NCBI GenBank assembly: GCA_951812925.1
Contig: OX638370.1
Coordinates: 99,276,897-99,340,896, forward strand
Direction: 5' to 3'
Origin: Calliopum simillimum
Lineage: Eukaryota > Arthropoda > Insecta > Diptera > Lauxaniidae
DNA: 64,000 nucleotides
Both the position numbers and the translations under genes were made by a program. Shown in pieces: positions 59,510 to 64,000 of the stretch. The notes under the pieces were generated by a model. The model did not search any database. It was not told the DNA's origin and saw nothing but the letters and a program-made list of their open reading frames with translations. The first letter of the stretch is position 1; every line of letters starts with the position of its first letter.

Positions 59510-60837
59510 CTTTAAATTAAAGCATTACTTATAAGCTTTAAATCGATTTATGACTCAAGATGGGATTCGGACGCTAAATGGGAGTTTTTGGCTTTTGAAC
59601 GCCCGCGGAAGACAAAAATCTTTTTTTACTCAAAAGGAGTGCATCTTACGAAAAAAGTGTACCAGACATAAAATGCTTAGAATCATCCAAGCAATAAGTA
59701 CTTTTAAAAAAATCTAAAGGGGGTTTTTAAAAAAAAAAAACTCAAAAGTAGTTTTAAGTGTACCTAAAAAATTTTGGTGAAAAAAATTTTTTCACCAAGA
59801 AATATTTTTTTATAAAAAGAACCCTTCAAAATGAATGGGGCTAGTAACTTAGATTTATCAATTTACAATTTAAGTGCAAGCTATAAATTTTTGAGAAAAC
59901 ACCCTTTTCATGAAAATGACTAAAAACGCCAACTTCAACACCCTGTATTTTAACAACAAATGGTACTAGGAGCAAATCCTCCCGGATAGTGGATTTTGCA
60001 CACCATAATGTTAAATTTGAGCGAAATCAGAGAAAAAAAAATTTTGAGCTGGTACATTTGGCGTGGAGTGCTTCGTAGATAGATTACTCTTCATGCTTTG
60101 GTTTGTTGATTTTATTTTTTTGGGCTTTTTCGTTAAACATGAAAATTTCACTACAATTTTCAAATTCGGGTTTCTCAAAAACGGCCCAACGGATTTTTGG
60201 AACTTTTTTCTTACTTTACAAAATACCCTAGAGAATAACTATCAACACTGACTTTTAGTTGACGTATTGGCTGCCTCAAATTTGCCTTTTATTCTTTTTT
60301 CATTCCTACGCCTTTTTAACTGAATCAAAAACACAAATTTTTAGATTTTTTTTTCAGTGTAAATATGCATGTTATTTCAAGTTTTGAAATATTTGCAAGC
60401 CACACCAAATAAATAACATCATAATCTTTTTGACCAATCTGAAACTGCTACTTTTCTTTTGTTTTCGCTTAAAATTATATGCCAACTTTTAACATACTCT
60501 GATCGTATAACGTCATAAAAAGTTGAACGATCTCTTTATCGGCGTAAATATATTTAGAATAGAAATTCAAATAATGAAATAGTTTAAAGTAATAAAAATT
60601 CAAATGTAATGTTTCTCAGTTCTAAGGCGTTGACTTCCTTATTAAAAATTCTTAAAAAAAAAAAAATATTGTAATATGGATGCTTAATACGAACAAGTAT
60701 TTTATGAATTTTTTGAGATATTTTTTATAAATTTTTAACATTTCTGGACTTTTTCAACATAGTCAATATATCTTATATTCTATCATTTTTTATTGCACCA
60801 AATATGTTATATCGTCGTGAGTTTTAGAATTGTCTGA

Positions 60838-62110
60838 AATGTCCCCAACTCTTCTCAGGAGTTTTGTGCCCATTTTTCTAAACAAATTTAGAGCACCAAT
60901 TTAAAGAGGAAACGGATTGCTGTGACAGACATTCAACACTTATTCAGGCGTCCGGCAAGGCTATTTATGATTACCATCTCTCTTTCTTATCGTTCTTGAC
61001 GATATCCTAGATAAAGCTCTTAATAAAGCCAAAAGAGGTATTCGATGGAACCTTAACGAATATCTAGAAGATCTCGATTACGCTGACTACATTTGCCTCT
61101 TATCGTCCAAACACTCAATTATGCTAAGCAAAATTGAAGACCTTGTCTTGAAATCACAAAAAGGCCGGCCTAAAAATCAACGTATTCAAGACTAAAAGCA
61201 TGAAGCTGAAAGAGAATTGACATCACGTTTATATCTGGCAGTGATGACATCAAAAGCGTCGATAGCTTCTCGTATTTAGACAGCATAAGCTCCATGGATG
61301 GTAGAGCACAAGAGGATACTTATTAATTCAAGAAAATCAAAAGGCGCGTTTGCTCAACTGAACAAAATATGGTCTTCTTCCGTTATATCCAAGTGCGCAT
61401 TTTTGATTCGAATGTTTTTTATGGGTGCGAAACTTGGCTTGTAACTGAACTACTAATAGACATGCTGCAAGTAGTGGTAAAGGCATTTACTAAAAGTTTC
61501 GTGGCCTCGCACTATATCAAATGCCGAGCTACATCAAAAATGCAATCAAACGGCTATAGCAAACAAGTTCAAGCTGCGCAAGTGGAAATGGATTGGTCAA
61601 ACTCTTCGGAAACCACACAACAAGGTCTGTCGCTGACTCTTAAGTGGAATCTAGAAGGCAGTAGGGGACGTGGTAGACCAAAAACCAACTGAAAGAGGTA
61701 GCTGGAAAAGGATATACAAGAATCGGGAAAGTCCTGAAAAGATATCAAAGTCATCGAAAGGAATCGCGACAAATGAAGACGTTTCATATTAGCCCTATGC
61801 TGTTCCTAAGGGTTAGAGGAGAATACACACAATCTAAAGGAGGAGGTTGTAGAAACATTTTGAAAACTGTCACGAGTGTCTCCGAAACTTCTAAGTAGCC
61901 GAAGAAAAATGTTGGTATTTGGGGTGTCCCCGACTCCCCTAAACAATTTTGCTTCAATTGATAGGCAGAGCTGAAGAAAAATCCCCTCTCCGTGCTTCTA
62001 TCGATAAGAAAGTTCCGAAAAATGGAAGCTAGCAGGGGTGTCTTTGACCCCGTTTAGGAGTTTTAGTTCCACTTTTTCTCTCGATTGGAGCAATACGGTA
62101 TTTTTTTAAT
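60838..62110. repeat. Degenerate tandem field interrupted by a retroelement
   Basis: Phrases of the type TGTCCCCAACTCTTCTCAGG, GTGTCCCCGACTCCCCTAAA and GTGTCTTTGACCCCGTTTAG occur at about 60839, 61929 and 62040 with a similar following text (AGTTTT...CC). The first copy is separated from the rest by the retroelement at 60900-61835, so it probably landed inside this field. Confidence 0.5.
60900..61835 (+). pseudogene. Non-LTR retrotransposon, reverse-transcriptase palm and C-terminus
   Basis: Broken + strand frames give FLIVLDDILDKALNKAKRGI (near 60990), then NEYLEDLDYADYICLLSS (near 61060-61110). This is the palm motif with the second catalytic Asp of YADD replaced by Tyr (DYADYI). There follow LKINVFKTKSMKL, a decayed FSYL-SSMDG segment (near 61270), YGCETWLVTE (near 61415) and a GRGRPKTNW segment (near 61670). 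Stops and frameshifts occur throughout. The 3' end carries GGGTTAGAGGAGAATACAC, a decayed version of the tail seen in the other copies. It retains the palm that the 21.8-kb and 57.6-kb copies lack. Confidence 0.8.
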
Positions 62111-62929
62111 CGAGACCAAACTTTTAAGAAGGATCGGAGATTTCCTTGACAGTTTCCAAAATTTTTCTACGACCTTCCCGTGTTGAATTCTAAGGAAAGT
62201 CAGAAACACTCCTGATAAATTCGAAAATTTATTTACCGTCTTCCCTTATCGCTTGGTTCAGTAAATTTTTTGTCAACATTTTTTCGATCTTAACACCCAT
62301 TTTTTGTTTTTTTAACATTATCCAACTTCATCGAAATTTTTCGAATACGCAGTTATGCTGCGTGCGTTCCAATTAGCAGTCTTAATCCTAAACGTAAGAA
62401 TTAATCATTGTAAACGAGTTCTGAAGACCTGAACTTATATTTCTTAGACTGGTTATCCGGAAAACAGAACATGATAAGGGAAAACTCCATCTCTGGATGA
62501 CTACTTAGTTGAAGAAAACCGAGAAAGTTGTCTCGCTCTATGTACATTCCGCAGAGGAAGATATGTCAATACTTCTAATAATTAATAGTATTTTATGGCG
62601 TAAAATGGTATTTTTGCGGAAAAAAAGTAATTTTTTGAACACTAAATTTCAAAAATTTAATGCAGTTTTAAAGAAAAACATTTCGTTAAAAAGTTTTCGT
62701 TTGGCATATTATAGACAATTGAAAAACTCACAATATGCTGAAAAAGCTAATGTGATTTTTAATGCAAGTTTGCAATATAAGTGATTTTAATACCTGAAGA
62801 CCGATCCCTGCACGGTAGACCAATTGAATATTAAAGTTGAAGTTTTTAATTCAGAGCTATTTTATCTGATGCAATTCGTATCTTTTCGCCTCTAGTTTTC
62901 ATTTTATTTTTGATAAATAAACAAAATAG
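62111..62929. other. Intergenic DNA, nothing supported
   Basis: A 91-codon frame at 62509-62784 opens with TTG rather than ATG and has no recognisable domain. No repeat structure noted. Confidence 0.4.
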
Positions 62930-63790
62930 TAGGGTAGAACGGGGTTAAATCGCCACGGGGTTAAGCAACCAATTGCCTCTAATTTTTTTTAATAAAGTCG
63001 CTTCGAACCACCGTTGGTACAGTAGATAGTGATCGATACAACGCAGCTTTGGCAAAAGGCTCCACTACCGCACGTGTGTTTTAACCTGAGTTCTGACGAA
63101 AAAACGATTTTACGAGTCCTCTCCGCAATATTTGCAGTCGACAAAAGTTCAAAATTCCAGAAATCAGTGAAGTGCAGAAAGAAAGGTAAGTGTTTTCTAA
63201 GAGCAGAATTTTATGTTAAATCCAAATCTGTAATTGGTTTTAAAAAATTTAGATTTGTTAAAAAGTTATTCGCCTTAAAATAAAAAACAGCACGTGGGGT
63301 TAAATAACCAGAAGGAGAAACAGGCATTGGCGACCACGGTAAGGTCGGAAAAAAAGATTCTAAAGCAAAAACCAAGACATGGCAGCCAAAAACAATACTC
63401 GTCGCTCCAAAAGAGGTCGTCCAAGAAAAGTAGTATACGTTGAGGAAAGTGACGCCAGCGATTAATGAAGCTCCAGATAAACTTGTTCAAGTTAATTTTG
63501 TTCTTTTGTAACGATTTGTAAAATTCTGATAAAATAAAAACCCTTAAAAAAAACAATGTTGGTTACTTTTATTATACCCCACCAGGTGGGGTAAAACAAC
63601 CATTTCTCACTTTTTGTTCAAATGCAAATACCGGATAAACAATGCAAGTTTGAAAAAAAATTTTCCTATGAATTTGGTAACAAAGGGTTCAACAAACCAG
63701 GAACAATTAAAATTTTCAAATTATTATCATAAACGAAGTTTTTACAGAGTGCCAAGCACAAAAGTGGTGGTTTAACCCAGTTCTACCCTA
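62930..63790 (+). mobile_element. TA-flanked pogo-like element, family C, with transposase-gene tail
   Basis: An 861-bp element with inverted ends TAGGGTAGAACGGGGTTAAA (left) and the mirror of GGTTTAACCCAGTTCTACCC (right), flanked by TA (62930-62931 and 63789-63790). GGGGTTAA or GGGGTAAA followed by an AACC-type phrase recurs at about 62941, 62957, 63296 and 63584. Length, TA flanks and subterminal repeats match families A and B. It carries a short 3' gene end with polyadenylation signal AATAAA at 63533-63538, which I take to be left from the autonomous parent. Confidence 0.8.
63379..63465 (+). pseudogene. C-terminal tail of a lost gene, AT-hook motif
   Basis: A 28-codon open segment, Met-Ala-Ala-Lys then RRSKRGRPRKVVYVEESD, ends at TAA 63463-63465. 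KRGRPRK is an AT-hook (minor-groove-binding) core, followed by a short acidic end. An in-frame TAA lies just upstream and the remainder of the gene is missing. AT-hook tails occur in several DNA-transposon proteins, so this is probably the end of the parent's transposase or an accessory protein (inference). Confidence 0.5.
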
Positions 63791-64000
63791 ATATAAAAAA
63801 TCAAAATCGATGTTTTTGTTGAAAAGTTTCAAGTAGTACATGCATCAAAAACCTAAAAGCTTTAAAAAACACCCATAAAACTGTATAAAATCAAAACGGG
63901 TTCAAAAGTATCGGACAATTTTTAATAATGTATTAAAAGGGCAAAAAAGACTATAAATTTCAAGAAATGTATGAGTTTATCAAAGAGTGTCCAAATAAAA
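63791..64000. other. AT-rich DNA to the window end, no feature
   Basis: No coding or repeat structure recognised. Confidence 0.4.

Larger units (their letters stand above)
57424..60074. repeat. Foldback element with two nested insertions
   Basis: Left end AGCAATCCACGCCAAGTGCA and right end TACATTTGGCGTGGAGTGCT are inverted repeats. Arms continue inward through TTGGCAATATGGTAGATTCG, GGTGTTGAAGTTGGCGTTTT and AAAGGGTGTTTTTTCAAAAA on the left, and their complements (AACACCCTTTTCATG, AAAACGCCAACTTCAACACC) on the right. A non-LTR copy (57555-58370) sits in the left arm and a TA-flanked element (58625-59509) near the centre. Without these the element would be about 0.95 kb, similar to the copy at 47243-48151. 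Confidence 0.8.

Noticed and set aside
1..64000. tRNA, rRNA or an integrated viral genome
   Set aside because: No cloverleaf-type sequence, rRNA core text or viral replication or structural protein motif was recognised on reading; a tRNAscan, Rfam and viral protein search would settle it.

Overview
The window is nuclear DNA of an insect, most likely a higher (cyclorrhaphan) fly and possibly a tephritid-like species. The evidence is: AT-rich intergenic DNA, a 59-bp GT-AG intron, core promoters of TATA plus initiator type, and remnants of mariner, piggyBac, hAT, pogo-like, non-LTR and LTR elements typical of dipteran genomes. There are no bacterial operons, no CRISPR array, and no rRNA or tRNA genes that I can see. 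The species assignment is inference.

Only two protein-coding genes are well supported. Gene 1 (+ strand, 36784-45212) encodes a secreted, almost cysteine-free, Glu/Lys/Asn/Thr-rich protein of about 2789 residues. Its signal peptide lies on a separate 67-nt first exon. The protein carries several in-frame internal duplications and a compact C-terminal block rich in Trp and Arg. Gene 2 (- strand, 54144-55919) encodes a 591-residue secreted Pro/Gln/Ala-rich protein with a clear TATA plus initiator promoter. The two genes converge, with 3' ends about 8.9 kb apart. Both look like extracellular-matrix, eggshell or cuticle-type disordered proteins, but I recognise neither and give no symbol.

The remaining ~84% is a repeat landscape. 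From 1 to 17 kb: a two-copy duplication, a complete solo LTR with 4-bp target duplication, several minisatellites, a ~1-kb piggyBac-like element with TTAA ends and a decayed transposase zinc-finger tail, and a pogo-like TA-flanked element. From 17.2 to 19.85 kb: a very long array of the octamer AATGAAAG, which creates a false 822-codon ORF. From 20 to 36 kb: an internally deleted non-LTR retrotransposon, a second copy of the pogo-like element, a second older LTR copy, a mariner pseudogene and a hAT-like MITE with a perfect 8-bp target duplication. From 45 to 64 kb: tandem repeats, long palindromes, a foldback repeat family into which other elements have jumped, more non-LTR fragments, and two further TA-flanked elements.

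The most unusual pattern is a set of four TA-flanked elements (three sequence families, all 827-885 bp). In each, a short motif taken from the terminal inverted repeat recurs through the subterminal regions. One preserves the end of a gene with an AT-hook motif and a polyadenylation signal, presumably from the autonomous parent. The nested insertions, with a paralogous empty site visible inside the window, allow a relative chronology.
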